Shown here piece by piece: positions 19,895 to 27,716 of a stretch of DNA of 64,000 bases (its first letter is position 1; each line of letters begins with the position of its first letter). The stretch is taken from NCBI RefSeq assembly GCF_008001035.1, contig NZ_CP042856.1, positions 496,001 to 560,000 of the forward strand. The letters are read 5' to 3'. The DNA is from Salinibacterium sp. dk2585 (GTDB lineage: Bacteria > Actinomycetota > Actinomycetes > Actinomycetales > Microbacteriaceae). Position numbers and translations under genes: made by a program. Under the pieces are notes generated by a model. The model searched no databases, was not told where the DNA came from, and saw only the letters and a list, made by a program, of their open reading frames with translations.

Positions 19895-20045
19895 CATTCT
19901 GGCTTCGCCTCGCGCGGCTGTTGAGGCACTTCTGCACGGGCCCCCGGTGTGGCGACGCCGCCGAACGGCGCGTCGCCGCGATTCAGTATCAGAAACCGCA
20001 GCCGGTGCGCGAGAAGGCGCCCCGCAGCCGCAGTAGCATCGAAAC

Positions 20046-20561
20046 GTGACCTCCGCCGCCCCCGCATTCACCGTGCGCCCCGCCCATACGAGTGACGTGC
20101 GGCAGATCCAGAAGCTCGTTGAGCCGCTCGTGCACCAGCGCATCCTGCTCGGCAAGGAGCTTGTCGTGCTGTTCGAGAGCCTGCAGGAGTTCCGCGTCGC
20201 GGTCGACGCCGACGAGCGGGTCATCGGATGCGGCGCTCTCCACGTGATGTGGGAAGACCTCGGCGAGGTGCGTACCCTGGCAGTGGCATCCGAGTGGCTG
20301 GGCCGTGGTGTCGGGCACGCCATCCTCGACTCGCTCGAGGAGCAGGCACGGGAGCTCGGGCTCAGTCGGCTCTTCTGCCTGACCTTCGAGGTCGACTTCT
20401 TCGGACGGCACGGTTTCGAGCCGATGGGGGAGCAGCCGATCGACCCCGAGCTCTACGCGGAACTGCTCCGTTCGCCCGATGAGGGTGTCGCCGAGTTCCT
20501 CGACCTTTCGCGTGTGAAGCCCAACACGCTCGGCAATACCCGGATGCTGAAGACCCTCTAG
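20046..20561 (+). CDS. GNAT-family amino-acid N-acetyltransferase (ArgA-like)
   Basis: A 171-aa GNAT protein: FTVRPAHTSDVRQIQKLVEP, acetyl-CoA-binding loop WLGRGVGHAILDSLEEQARE and LFCLTFEVDFFGRHGFEP. This matches the short N-acetylglutamate synthases of actinobacteria (Rv2747 type), which make N-acetylglutamate for arginine synthesis. A role in arginine synthesis is an inference, since no other arg gene is near. GTG start at 20046, ORF ends 13 bp before the next gene. Confidence 0.85.
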   Translation: MTSAAPAFTVRPAHTSDVRQIQKLVEPLVHQRILLGKELVVLFESLQEFRVAVDADERVIGCGALHVMWEDLGEVRTLAVASEWLGRGVGHAILDSLEEQARELGLSRLFCLTFEVDFFGRHGFEPMGEQPIDPELYAELLRSPDEGVAEFLDLSRVKPNTLGNTRMLKTL

Positions 20562-20574
20562 TTACGCTGGTCGC

Positions 20575-21210
20575 ATGTCGACGCTCCGGAATCCGGTTGG
20601 GCCGCAGCCACCGCAGGTGTACTGGCGGCGGCGCCTCATGGTGCTGCTCGGCCTTGTCGCGGTCATCGTCGTCATCGTGTTGATCGTCGTGCGGCCGGGG
20701 GCGGATGCCAGCACCCCCTCGAGCGAGGACGAGACCTCCAGCTCCTCGCAGGAGACCGAGGCCGACGCATCCGACGAACGCGACGTCGCCAACGCGGAGG
20801 ATGAGACCGCGGACGACGGAACCTGCAAGACGCAGAACCTCACGATTGAGGCGCTCACCGACAAGGACGCATACGCGGGCGGCGAGCTGCCGCAGTTGAC
20901 GATGCGCCTGACCAACATCGGCACCGTGCCGTGCATCCTCGACGTGACGCCCAGCAAGCAGGTCTTCGAGGTTGGCAGTGGCGCCGAGGCCTACTGGACC
21001 TCGAGCGATTGCCAGGCCGAGTCGGAGGCGATCATGGTGACCCTCGCCCCCAACGAGCCCCAGTCGACCACAGCACTCTCCTGGGACCGCACGCGTTCGC
21101 TGCCCTGTGACGCGAGTACGCAGCCCGTGCCAGCAGGCGACGTGACCTACCACCTGCAGGTGCGGCTGGGCGAACTCGAGTCGGCCAAAAAGCCCTTCCG
21201 CCTGCTCTAG
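20575..21210 (+). CDS. Membrane-anchored extracellular protein of unknown function
   Basis: A 211-aa protein with a short basic N-terminus (YWRRRLM), one TM helix near 21-39 (VLLGLVAVIVVIVLIVV), a Ser/Glu/Asp-rich linker (about 44-78) and a beta-rich extracellular domain (about 80-211). The domain has four cysteines (in DGTCKTQ, TVPCILD, SSDCQAE and RSLPCDA) that could form two disulfides. The domain layout (ALTDKDAYAGGELPQLTMRLTNIG) resembles Ig-like substrate- or wall-binding folds. I do not recognise a named family. Confidence 0.75.
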   Translation: MSTLRNPVGPQPPQVYWRRRLMVLLGLVAVIVVIVLIVVRPGADASTPSSEDETSSSSQETEADASDERDVANAEDETADDGTCKTQNLTIEALTDKDAYAGGELPQLTMRLTNIGTVPCILDVTPSKQVFEVGSGAEAYWTSSDCQAESEAIMVTLAPNEPQSTTALSWDRTRSLPCDASTQPVPAGDVTYHLQVRLGELESAKKPFRLL

Positions 21211-21243
21211 GAATTCGAGCGGCCCGCGGCTGTTGCATCCGGT

Positions 21244-22242
21244 GTGAAGCGCATCGGGTTCCTCTCCTTCGGCCACTACCAGGACGTGCCAGGCTCGCTC
21301 GTGCGCACGGCACGGGATGCCTACCAGCAGGCCGTCGAGCTCGCGGTCGCCGCCGAGGAAGTGGGTGCGGATGGCGCCTTCGTGCGCGTGCACCACTTTG
21401 CCCCGCAGCACGCATCGCCCATGCCGCTGCTCGCCGCGATGGCGGCACGCACCTCCCGCATCGAACTCGGCACGGGCGTCATCGACATGCGCTATGAGAA
21501 TCCGCTCTACTTCGCGGAGGAGGCGGCCATCACCGACCTCATCAGCGACGGCCGGCTGCAGCTCGGCATCAGCCGTGGCTCACCCGAACCCGCCCAGCAC
21601 GGGTGGCGCGCCTTCGGCTACCCCGACGACGGGATGCCGCGCGACAAGGCCGCGCTCTTCCTTGCCGCGATTCGCGGCGAGGGTGTCGTCATGTCCGACC
21701 CGGCCATGACGGGCGTCTCGCGCCCGCTCGCGATCGACCCCCTGTCGCCGGGGCTGCCCGACCGCATCTGGTGGGGTTCCGGTGGCCTCGACACCGCCGT
21801 GTGGGCGGCCGAGCAGGGCATGAATCTCATGAGCTCGACGCTCGTCTTCGGGGAGGCGGCATCCCTCGGTGACCTCCAGGCGGAGCAGATCGCCGCCTAC
21901 CGCTCAGCGTGGGCTGGGGCGGGGCATGAGCGCGAGCCGCGCGTCTCGGTGAGCCGCAGCATCATCCCGCTCGTCACTGAGGAAGACCGCCACTACTTCG
22001 GACTCCGCGCCCAGGCTGAGGCGCGCGACCAGGTCGGCGTCATCGACGGGCTGCAGGCGACCTTCGGGCGCAGTTACATCGGTGAGCCAGACGAGCTCAT
22101 CGAACAGCTCGCGGATGACGCGGCCGTCGCCGACGCCGACACCCTGCTCATCACCGTCCCCAACCAGTTGGGCGTCGAGTTCAATGCGCGACTCCTCGAC
22201 TCGGTCGTGACGCACGTGGCGCCGGGACTCGGCTGGCGTTAG
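21244..22242 (+). CDS. Luciferase-like (LLM) flavin-dependent oxidoreductase
   Basis: A 332-aa TIM-barrel flavoprotein of the bacterial luciferase superfamily: VELAVAAEEVGADGAFVRVHHF, IELGTGVIDMRYENPLYFAEE and LQLGISRGSPEPAQHG. Proteins of this subgroup are mostly uncharacterised FMN- or F420-dependent oxidoreductases. GTG start (MKRIGFLSFGHYQD). It stands alone, with a hairpin after its stop and a convergent gene beyond. Substrate unknown. Confidence 0.85.
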   Translation: MKRIGFLSFGHYQDVPGSLVRTARDAYQQAVELAVAAEEVGADGAFVRVHHFAPQHASPMPLLAAMAARTSRIELGTGVIDMRYENPLYFAEEAAITDLISDGRLQLGISRGSPEPAQHGWRAFGYPDDGMPRDKAALFLAAIRGEGVVMSDPAMTGVSRPLAIDPLSPGLPDRIWWGSGGLDTAVWAAEQGMNLMSSTLVFGEAASLGDLQAEQIAAYRSAWAGAGHEREPRVSVSRSIIPLVTEEDRHYFGLRAQAEARDQVGVIDGLQATFGRSYIGEPDELIEQLADDAAVADADTLLITVPNQLGVEFNARLLDSVVTHVAPGLGWR

Positions 22243-22351
22243 GGCTGTCGCCGACTGATCGCTAGGGTCGCCCGCAATGGCGCGCGATCGCGAATCGGCT
22301 GACGAAAGTGGCGGTTACGCCCCTGCATCCGCCATGTCCAAAGACGGTGAC

Positions 22352-22399
22352 TGGCCAAACTTTCGGCTATCCGGTCTCCCTTGGCCGAAAGTCTGGCCA
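22352..22399. terminator. Long inverted repeat between convergent genes
   Basis: TGGCCAAACTTTCGGC (22352-22367) and GCCGAAAGTCTGGCCA (22384-22399) form a 16-bp stem with one mismatch and a 16-nt loop. It sits between the stop of the LLM gene and the stop of the DHFR-like gene, so it probably ends both transcripts. No U-run is visible. Confidence 0.65.
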
Positions 22400-22418
22400 C
22401 TCGGTGAGCGTGCGGGAT

Positions 22419-22988
22419 CTATGAAGAACTGTTCACGCGGTAGTGCAGGAACATGACGCCGGAGTCGAAACGGCGGGAGTCGAGGAGATCGAGGTCGACC
22501 TGTCTCCGGTCGTTGGCGAACAGCGGGATGCCTCCGCCGACGAGCACAGGATGGATCATGATGCGGTACTCGTCGATGAGCCCGAGGTTCGCAGCTTGGG
22601 TGGCGAGGGTGGCGCCGCCGATCCCGATGTCGCCATCACCGGGTTCGTTGCGGAGTCGCTCGATCTCCTGGGCCAGGCCATCAGTGGCGAGCCGGGCGTT
22701 GCCCTCAACGGTGGCGAGGGTCCTGGAGAACACGACCTTCGGCAACGGATTCCACAGGCTCGCCCATTCGTGTTCGGCGGCGGTGAACGAGGCCTGCCGC
22801 TCGGGCTGCTCCCAGTAGAGCATCGTCTCGTAGAGTCGTCGCCCCATAAGGTGCACGTCGACGCCTTTGATCTCGTCGATGGAGTGCTGGAAGACTTCGT
22901 CACTCGGCACCGACCAGTCGATCCCGCCATCTGGGCCGACGATGTAGCCGTCGAGGGACATGCCCATTGAATACATGACTGTGCGCAT
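22419..22988 (-). CDS. DHFR/RibD C-terminal-like reductase
   Basis: A 189-aa protein of the dihydrofolate reductase-like RibD C-terminal family: MGMSLDGYIVGPDGGIDW near the N-terminus, VHLMGRRLYETM and the C-terminal IGIGGATLATQAANLGLIDE with HPVLVGGGIPLF. These stand-alone proteins bind NADPH and are usually annotated dihydrofolate reductase family; they rarely replace FolA. The start ATG at 22988 opens just before the first strand. Not part of an obvious operon. Confidence 0.85.
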   Translation of the reverse strand: MRTVMYSMGMSLDGYIVGPDGGIDWSVPSDEVFQHSIDEIKGVDVHLMGRRLYETMLYWEQPERQASFTAAEHEWASLWNPLPKVVFSRTLATVEGNARLATDGLAQEIERLRNEPGDGDIGIGGATLATQAANLGLIDEYRIMIHPVLVGGGIPLFANDRRQVDLDLLDSRRFDSGVMFLHYRVNSSS

Positions 22989-23204
22989 CAGCAGCCCTTT
23001 CGTCGGGTGAACGAGCTTATGGCGGCAGCGACGGCTCTGCCAGAGTCTGCGGGTGTCGGAATCTGCGGGCGTGCCGCATTCGACATAGGGTCGAACGTGG
23101 CGAAGGAGGGCGGTCGGCATGGGTGGGCACGGCTCGGCGCGGGACGGGATCGCGGTCGGCGGCGTCCTGCGGGCTGGCCTCGCGAGCGCCCACCGGCGGA
23201 GTTC

Positions 23205-23669
23205 GTGTCGGGGCCAGTGACGAGGGCGCTGCGGTGGCTTTCGGTGGGAATGCCTGCGGTGGGGGCTGCCGTGCTGCTCGCCGTGTATGGCTCCTTGCCG
23301 GAGGTGGTGCCGACGCATTTCGGCTTCACGGGTGAGGCGGATGCGTGGGGCCCGCGCTGGAATGTGCTCGTGTTGGCCGGCGTGTGGTTGGCGATGAGCG
23401 CGGGCCTGGTGGCGCTGTCGCGGTTTCCGCGGGTGTTCAACTATCCGGTGCCGGTGACGGAGGAGAATGCGCAACGCCTGTATCGGGAGGGCGCGCGCAT
23501 GACGGTGTGGACCGCGTTCGGGTGCAGTGTGATCTTTGGCGGGGCGGTCGCGTCGATGCTCGGCTGGTCTGCGGGTCCGGTCATTGTGGCCGGGATACTG
23601 GTGCTGCTGGCGGCCCTGTTTGGTGGCATCGCCCGCATGATGCTGGTGGCGGACGCGCCTCGACGGTGA
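23205..23669 (+). CDS. DUF1648-type membrane protein
   Basis: A 154-aa membrane protein with four hydrophobic segments. Its first part (LPEVVPTHFGFTGEADAWGPR) is the DUF1648 signature, also found in the SdpI immunity/signal family. I prefer the GTG at 23205 because GGAG lies 4 bases upstream and the sequence between an earlier in-frame ATG (23007) and 23205 is Arg-rich with no conserved look. An SdpI-like role in peptide-toxin tolerance is possible but not shown. It ends 9 bp before the convergent SDR stop. Confidence 0.75.
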   Translation: MSGPVTRALRWLSVGMPAVGAAVLLAVYGSLPEVVPTHFGFTGEADAWGPRWNVLVLAGVWLAMSAGLVALSRFPRVFNYPVPVTEENAQRLYREGARMTVWTAFGCSVIFGGAVASMLGWSAGPVIVAGILVLLAALFGGIARMMLVADAPRR

Positions 23670-23678
23670 GGGGAGGAC

Positions 23679-24548
23679 TCAGCCGAGGCTGAAGCCACCG
23701 TCACTCGTGAGCACCTGCCCGACCACCCAGCTGCCGGCGGATGTCGCCAGCCAGCCGATGAGCTCGGCGGGATCCTGGGGCCTCCCGACGCGTCCGAAAG
23801 GGGTCGACGCGACCCAGTCGTTGAGGCCGTCGAGGGGTCGGTCTGTCGTCTCGGGGTCCATGTACCCGGTGTTCACCGGCCCGGGGTTGATCGTGTTGAG
23901 GATGATGCCGAGTTCGAGCAGTTCGGCGGCGACCGTGGGGGTGATTCCGGCGAGGGCGGCTTTGCTGGTGGCGTAGGCGACTTCGCCGCGCATGGGCCCG
24001 TGGAGTTGGCCGGAGGTCATCCAGAACACGTGGCCGCGCGGCGCCGCGTAGGGCTTCGCGCCCACAATGCGTTCGCCCGGCCGCCGTGTTTCCCCGGTGT
24101 CGGGTGTCTTGCGCCTGGCGAACTCCGCGGTGAGGAGGAGTGTGGCGCGTGCGTTGACGTCCCAATGGGCGTCGAGGCGCTCTGGGCTCATGTCGAGGAT
24201 GCTGCCGTCGTCGCCGCTCTTCGCGTGGTTACAGACGAGGATGTCGAGGGCGCCTGTGAGCGCCTCGCCCGCGTCGATGACGGTGCCGATCGAGTCGGCC
24301 GCGCTGAGGTCGGCGGCGACGTCGGTGAACTGCGCGCCCGGGCTGAGGTGGGCGCGGATGCCCTCGCGCACGGCGTCGAGGTCGTCACCGCCCCACGGCT
24401 GGGTGAGGTCGTGTTGGCGGTGGTGGTGGATGACGATGCTGGCGCCGAGTGACGCGAGCTTGACGGCGACGGCATAGCCGATGCCGCGCCGTCGGGAGGC
24501 GCCCGTGATGAGGGCAGCCTGGCCGCGGAGGGGGAGTACTGCGCTCAC
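23679..24548 (-). CDS. Short-chain dehydrogenase/reductase
   Basis: A 289-aa SDR with a Rossmann motif near the start (AALITGASRRRGIGYAVAVK), DILVCNHAKSGDD in place of the NNAG motif, the active-site Tyr-x3-Lys as YATSKAALAG, and GRVGRPQDPAELIGWLAT near the end. The GTG at 24548 begins right before the Rossmann strand. The frame stays open upstream through a degenerate radA 3'-end copy without a stop, so a longer chimeric product is possible. The asparagine of NNAG is present but the context (NHAKSG) is unusual. Likely an oxidoreductase of unknown substrate. Confidence 0.85.
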   Translation of the reverse strand: MSAVLPLRGQAALITGASRRRGIGYAVAVKLASLGASIVIHHHRQHDLTQPWGGDDLDAVREGIRAHLSPGAQFTDVAADLSAADSIGTVIDAGEALTGALDILVCNHAKSGDDGSILDMSPERLDAHWDVNARATLLLTAEFARRKTPDTGETRRPGERIVGAKPYAAPRGHVFWMTSGQLHGPMRGEVAYATSKAALAGITPTVAAELLELGIILNTINPGPVNTGYMDPETTDRPLDGLNDWVASTPFGRVGRPQDPAELIGWLATSAGSWVVGQVLTSDGGFSLG

Positions 24549-24553
24549 GGTCG

Positions 24554-24772
24554 CCTTTCGACAGAGCTGGGGCGCGTCGGCTTGCACGGCTTCGGGGGTG
24601 GCGAAGGCGGTGCGCATGGCGTCGCGCAGGTGGGCATTGCTGCTGTCGATGAGGGTAGCGAAGCCGAGGCCGCGCGTTCCGAAGGCGCGCTCTTCGCGGA
24701 GCAGACGCAAGCGGATCTCACCGCGGAGGCTGATCTCGGCGGCGGCGGCGGATGCGAGGGGCGGTTCCGCTG
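24554..24772 (-). pseudogene. Degenerate copy of the radA 3' end (copy 3)
   Basis: The translated minus strand reads EISLRGEIRLRLLREERAF... LGFATLIDSSNAHLRDAMRT, AFATPEAVQADAPQ, matching the last 59 residues of RadA (30268-30447) and the middle copy at 27439-27630. The RadA stop is lost and the frame runs into the SDR gene. No upstream RadA domains are present, so this is a fragment, not a gene. Confidence 0.85.
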
Positions 24773-24782
24773 TGAAGAGCGG

Positions 24783-24826
24783 AGGCCCCATGTCGCTGCT
24801 GTTCACACGGTGGCGACATGGGGCCT
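24783..24826 (-). terminator. Hairpin downstream of adhesin B
   Basis: Perfect 14-bp inverted repeat AGGCCCCATGTCGC (24783-24796) / GCGACATGGGGCCT (24813-24826) with a 16-nt loop, 14 bp after the adhesin stop. The same hairpin occurs at 27661-27702 after the sister gene. Confidence 0.85.
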
Positions 24827-24839
24827 CACGATGTGGCGC

Positions 24840-27236
24840 CTACGTCGTCCTGCGTCGTCCTGCCCAGAGTGCGGTCAGCACCAGCAGTAGCCCGATGCCG
24901 AGGAATCCGGCACTGCCGAGGAGCGTTGCGAGAGAGGCATTTCCGCCCGTGACCGCGAGTAGTCGCCCAGCAGCCGTCCCGATGCTGACTACCGTGTTCG
25001 TGAGCGTCGCATCCGCTATCTCACCCGGCGCGATGGTCACGGTGACGGGAGCCTCCGTTGTGACGCTGACGGAACTATTGGCGCCAGACTCGAGTTCCGT
25101 CACGGTGCATTCCGTGCCCGCGGGCAGCTCGGCGAAGGTCTCCATATAGCGGCCGGCGGCAGCCCCCGCGGGGATGTCGAATGTCTCGCTCAGGCCGTTG
25201 TCGCAACTCACGGCGACCGAGATTGCGGACTGCAGGCCCGCTGCCGATCCGGTGATCACCTTGACCACGTTCAGTGCACCCGGCCGGAATGTCACGGTGT
25301 TGCTCAGATCGGCGGCAGCGGCCGTCGCCGGCTCGATCGTCACGACGAGCGGCTCGCTCGCGACCACCTCCACGACGCTGTTTTCGCCCGAGGCGAGTTC
25401 CGTGATGGTGCAGACGGATCCCGCCGGGATCTCCTCATAGGTCTCGGTGTACTCGCCGGCCGCCGAGCCCGCGGGGATCACAAAGGTCTCGTCCAGCCCG
25501 CTGTCGCAGACGATGCTCACGGAGATCTCGGACTGGGATCCCGCGGCGGCGCCCCCGATGCTCTTGCTGAGGTTGAGCGAGCCCGGCCGGAATTCCACAG
25601 TGTTGCCCACCCGGGCCTCGACCGCCTCGCCCGGGGAGATGGTCACGGTGACCGGAGCATCCGTCGTCACCTCGACGACGGTGTTCTCCCCTGATTCGAG
25701 CTCCGCCACGGTGCACTCGTCGCCTGCGGGGAGATCGGCGTAGGACTGGGTGTACTCGCCGGCAGCAGAGCCAGCCGGAATGACGAAGGTGTCCTCCAAG
25801 CCGCTGACACAACTGATGGATACCGAGATTTCGTCCTGGGCTCCGGCCCCGCCGCCGCTGATGACCTTGAACAGGTTGAGCGACCCGGGGGCGAATTCGA
25901 CGGTGTTCGTCACCGTCACGACAGCCCCTTCATCCGCCATCACGACCTCCTGGGGCGCGTCGGTCGTCACCAGGACGGCGGTCGTCGCCCCCGTCGTGGG
26001 CTCCGTCACGGTGCAGGTGTTGCCTGCGGGTATGCCGGCGAACGGGAAGGTTTGGGTCGTGCTGGTGCCTGCCGGGATGTCTGCAGTGAAGGTGTAGCCC
26101 TCCCCGCAGTCGATCGCCAGCTGGATGGCCCCCTGTTGCCCGACGGCGCCTCCCGCGAAGGCCTTGTTGACGGTGAGATCGCCGACCGCGTAGAACTCAG
26201 TGGTGGCCGTGGCGACTGCCTCGAGTTCGGTCGTGTCGGCGAGGATCAGTCGCTGCGCGTCGGTGAGCCCGGTGGTATTGCCGTCATAGAGGTAGACGTT
26301 GCCCCGCTGCACCGTCACCGCGGCTCTCGCATTCAAGACAGTCTCCACCCCCGTCACTCTTGGCCCGGTGATCCAGATGGACGTCCCCGGGGCGACGGTG
26401 CCGGGATTACTGAGCGGGGTCGTCGCCGCCGCGTCCGTATACATGGTGTAGCCAGCCGGCACGCTGACGGTGATTTCGGTAGCGCCCGCGGCGGAGACGA
26501 CGTAGGGGCCTGCCGCGGTGCCTTCTGCCGCTGCGACGGACTCCGGCGTAATGTTCACCTCCGGGGCGGGGGGCTCCGTCACGGGACCGTTTGTCTGAGC
26601 GGCCGCGATGATGGCCGCGGTGGCCGCGCGCACGGCGGGGGGCATGGTCGGCCCGAGCACGAAGCCGTCCGTGAAGTACCAGATCGCCGCTTGCACGGCC
26701 GCGGCCCGCTGGTTGACGTTGAGTCCTGCCGGGGCGGCGACCGTCGGGTGGTAGTTATTGAGGATGTACGTGACGTAACCGATGTTGGGAACGTTGGACT
26801 CGGCCCAGGTCGCCGACTCGTAGCCCGTGTCGACGTACGTGGGCACCCGAAGGTTGATGCAGTACATCTCAGCGGTCAAGGTGAAGTCTTCCACCGACTC
26901 GGTGTTGATCACCCCGGCGAAGGCCGTCTCCGCGACATAGCCAGGGGGCGGCGCAGCGGGGTAGGGCGCCGTCGGGTTTTGCACGATCACGGTGGGGGGC
27001 AGAGCTCCCGTGACCGTCAGGCCCGATCCTTGACCCGTGACTACGATCTCGGTACCTGTGGTCGTCCGCGGCGCGTTTCGAGGCACATCGTTGTCAAGGC
27101 GTGCTTGGGCGGGGCTCAGCGACGTGAGCACGAAGAAGGCGGCCACGAGGGAGGCGACAACCGTGAGGGAGCCGCCGCGTCCCCAGCGTGGGCGGGGGCG
27201 GGGCCGGGAACGAGGAGCAGCGGCGCGGGCTTTCAT
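24840..27236 (-). CDS. LAVTG-anchored thioester (Cys-Gln) adhesin B
   Basis: A 798-aa surface protein: signal peptide with Arg-rich start and core near 24-45, then a thioester domain (about 110-200) with C126 in EMYCINLR and Q182 in VQAAIWYFTDGF, the pair that forms an internal thioester able to bond covalently to host or surface amines. After an Ala-rich beta domain come four DUF5979-like repeats of about 95 residues beginning LTVNKAFAGG, LNLFKVISGG, LNLSKSIGGA and LNVVKVITGS, each with two cysteines. The C-terminus has LAVTG, a TM helix and ARRRTT-type basic tail (GRRRTT): a sortase signal of the LAXTG type used by class E sortases. No sortase is in the window. It is the sister of adhesin A upstream. 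Start ATG 27236 precedes the signal peptide. Confidence 0.88.
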   Translation of the reverse strand: MKARAAAPRSRPRPRPRWGRGGSLTVVASLVAAFFVLTSLSPAQARLDNDVPRNAPRTTTGTEIVVTGQGSGLTVTGALPPTVIVQNPTAPYPAAPPPGYVAETAFAGVINTESVEDFTLTAEMYCINLRVPTYVDTGYESATWAESNVPNIGYVTYILNNYHPTVAAPAGLNVNQRAAAVQAAIWYFTDGFVLGPTMPPAVRAATAAIIAAAQTNGPVTEPPAPEVNITPESVAAAEGTAAGPYVVSAAGATEITVSVPAGYTMYTDAAATTPLSNPGTVAPGTSIWITGPRVTGVETVLNARAAVTVQRGNVYLYDGNTTGLTDAQRLILADTTELEAVATATTEFYAVGDLTVNKAFAGGAVGQQGAIQLAIDCGEGYTFTADIPAGTSTTQTFPFAGIPAGNTCTVTEPTTGATTAVLVTTDAPQEVVMADEGAVVTVTNTVEFAPGSLNLFKVISGGGAGAQDEISVSISCVSGLEDTFVIPAGSAAGEYTQSYADLPAGDECTVAELESGENTVVEVTTDAPVTVTISPGEAVEARVGNTVEFRPGSLNLSKSIGGAAAGSQSEISVSIVCDSGLDETFVIPAGSAAGEYTETYEEIPAGSVCTITELASGENSVVEVVASEPLVVTIEPATAAAADLSNTVTFRPGALNVVKVITGSAAGLQSAISVAVSCDNGLSETFDIPAGAAAGRYMETFAELPAGTECTVTELESGANSSVSVTTEAPVTVTIAPGEIADATLTNTVVSIGTAAGRLLAVTGGNASLATLLGSAGFLGIGLLLVLTALWAGRRRTT

Positions 27237-27353
27237 GGCGATGACGTGACCTTCCGGTTTCGACGACCAACTCGAGCGCCAACTCGGGAGCTTTTCCCGA
27301 GTCATACAGCCGAGCCGTGAGCCGAACGTACAGAGAGCCATTCACGGCAGACA

Positions 27354-27367
27354 GGGACGAAGGTCCC
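27354..27367. promoter_or_regulatory. GGGAC...GTCCC inverted repeat upstream of adhesin B
   Basis: GGGACGAAGGTCCC, about 120 bp upstream of the adhesin B start. The equivalent element GGGACCAAGGTCCC lies about 95 bp upstream of adhesin A (30186-30199). Its conservation between otherwise diverged spacers suggests a regulator site. The rest of 27237-27438 holds no recognisable gene. Confidence 0.45.
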
Positions 27368-27438
27368 GTGAGAGGGCCCTACCGCCCGGGGCGCGGGTTT
27401 GCTGCACGCGGCAGCGTTCGGCTTGGGGCGCGACGGCG

Positions 27439-27630
27439 CTAGAACTGCGGAACGTCGGCTTGCATGGTCTCCGCCGTGGCGAACGCGGTGCGCATGGCGT
27501 CGGGGAAGTGGGCGCTGTTGCTGTCGACGAGGGTGGTGAAGCCGAGGCGGCGAGCTTCGGATGAGCGCTGTTGGCGTGGCAGACGCAAGCTGGTCTCGCC
27601 GGGGAGGCTGATCTCCGGCGGCGGCGGATG
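27439..27630 (-). pseudogene. Degenerate copy of the radA 3' end (copy 2)
   Basis: Minus-strand translation gives EISLPGETSLRLPRQQRSS, EARRLGFTTLVDSNSAH, DAMRTAFATAETMQADVPQF and then a TAG stop, as in RadA itself. It lies between the two adhesin genes, 31 bp below the hairpin of adhesin A. It lacks every other RadA domain. Confidence 0.87.
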
Positions 27631-27660
27631 CACGGGGCGGGTTCTCTGTGAAGAAGGGAG

Positions 27661-27702
27661 GGCCCCATGTCGCTGCTGTTCACACGGTGGCGACATGGGG
27701 CC
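27661..27702 (-). terminator. Hairpin downstream of adhesin A
   Basis: Perfect 13-bp inverted repeat GGCCCCATGTCGC (27661-27673) / GCGACATGGGGCC (27690-27702), 14 bp after the stop; sequence and loop match the hairpin after adhesin B. Confidence 0.85.
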
Positions 27703-27716
27703 TCACGATGTGGCGT

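Noticed and set aside
17289-19937. Very long open frame antisense to clpC (about 880 codons)
   Set aside because: It mirrors the clpC frame, is Leu/Asp/Glu/Arg-rich without domains, and results from high third-position GC of the real gene. The same applies to long antisense frames over ftsH (845-2434) and glcB (42224-45097).
23007-23204. Upstream start for the DUF1648 protein adding 66 residues
   Set aside because: The extra part is Arg/Gly-rich without conservation look, and GTG 23205 has a GGAG ribosome site.
27439-27696. Small open frame at the middle radA tail as a separate gene
   Set aside because: It is a fragment of the RadA C-terminus without its own start context or domain, best seen as a duplicated end.
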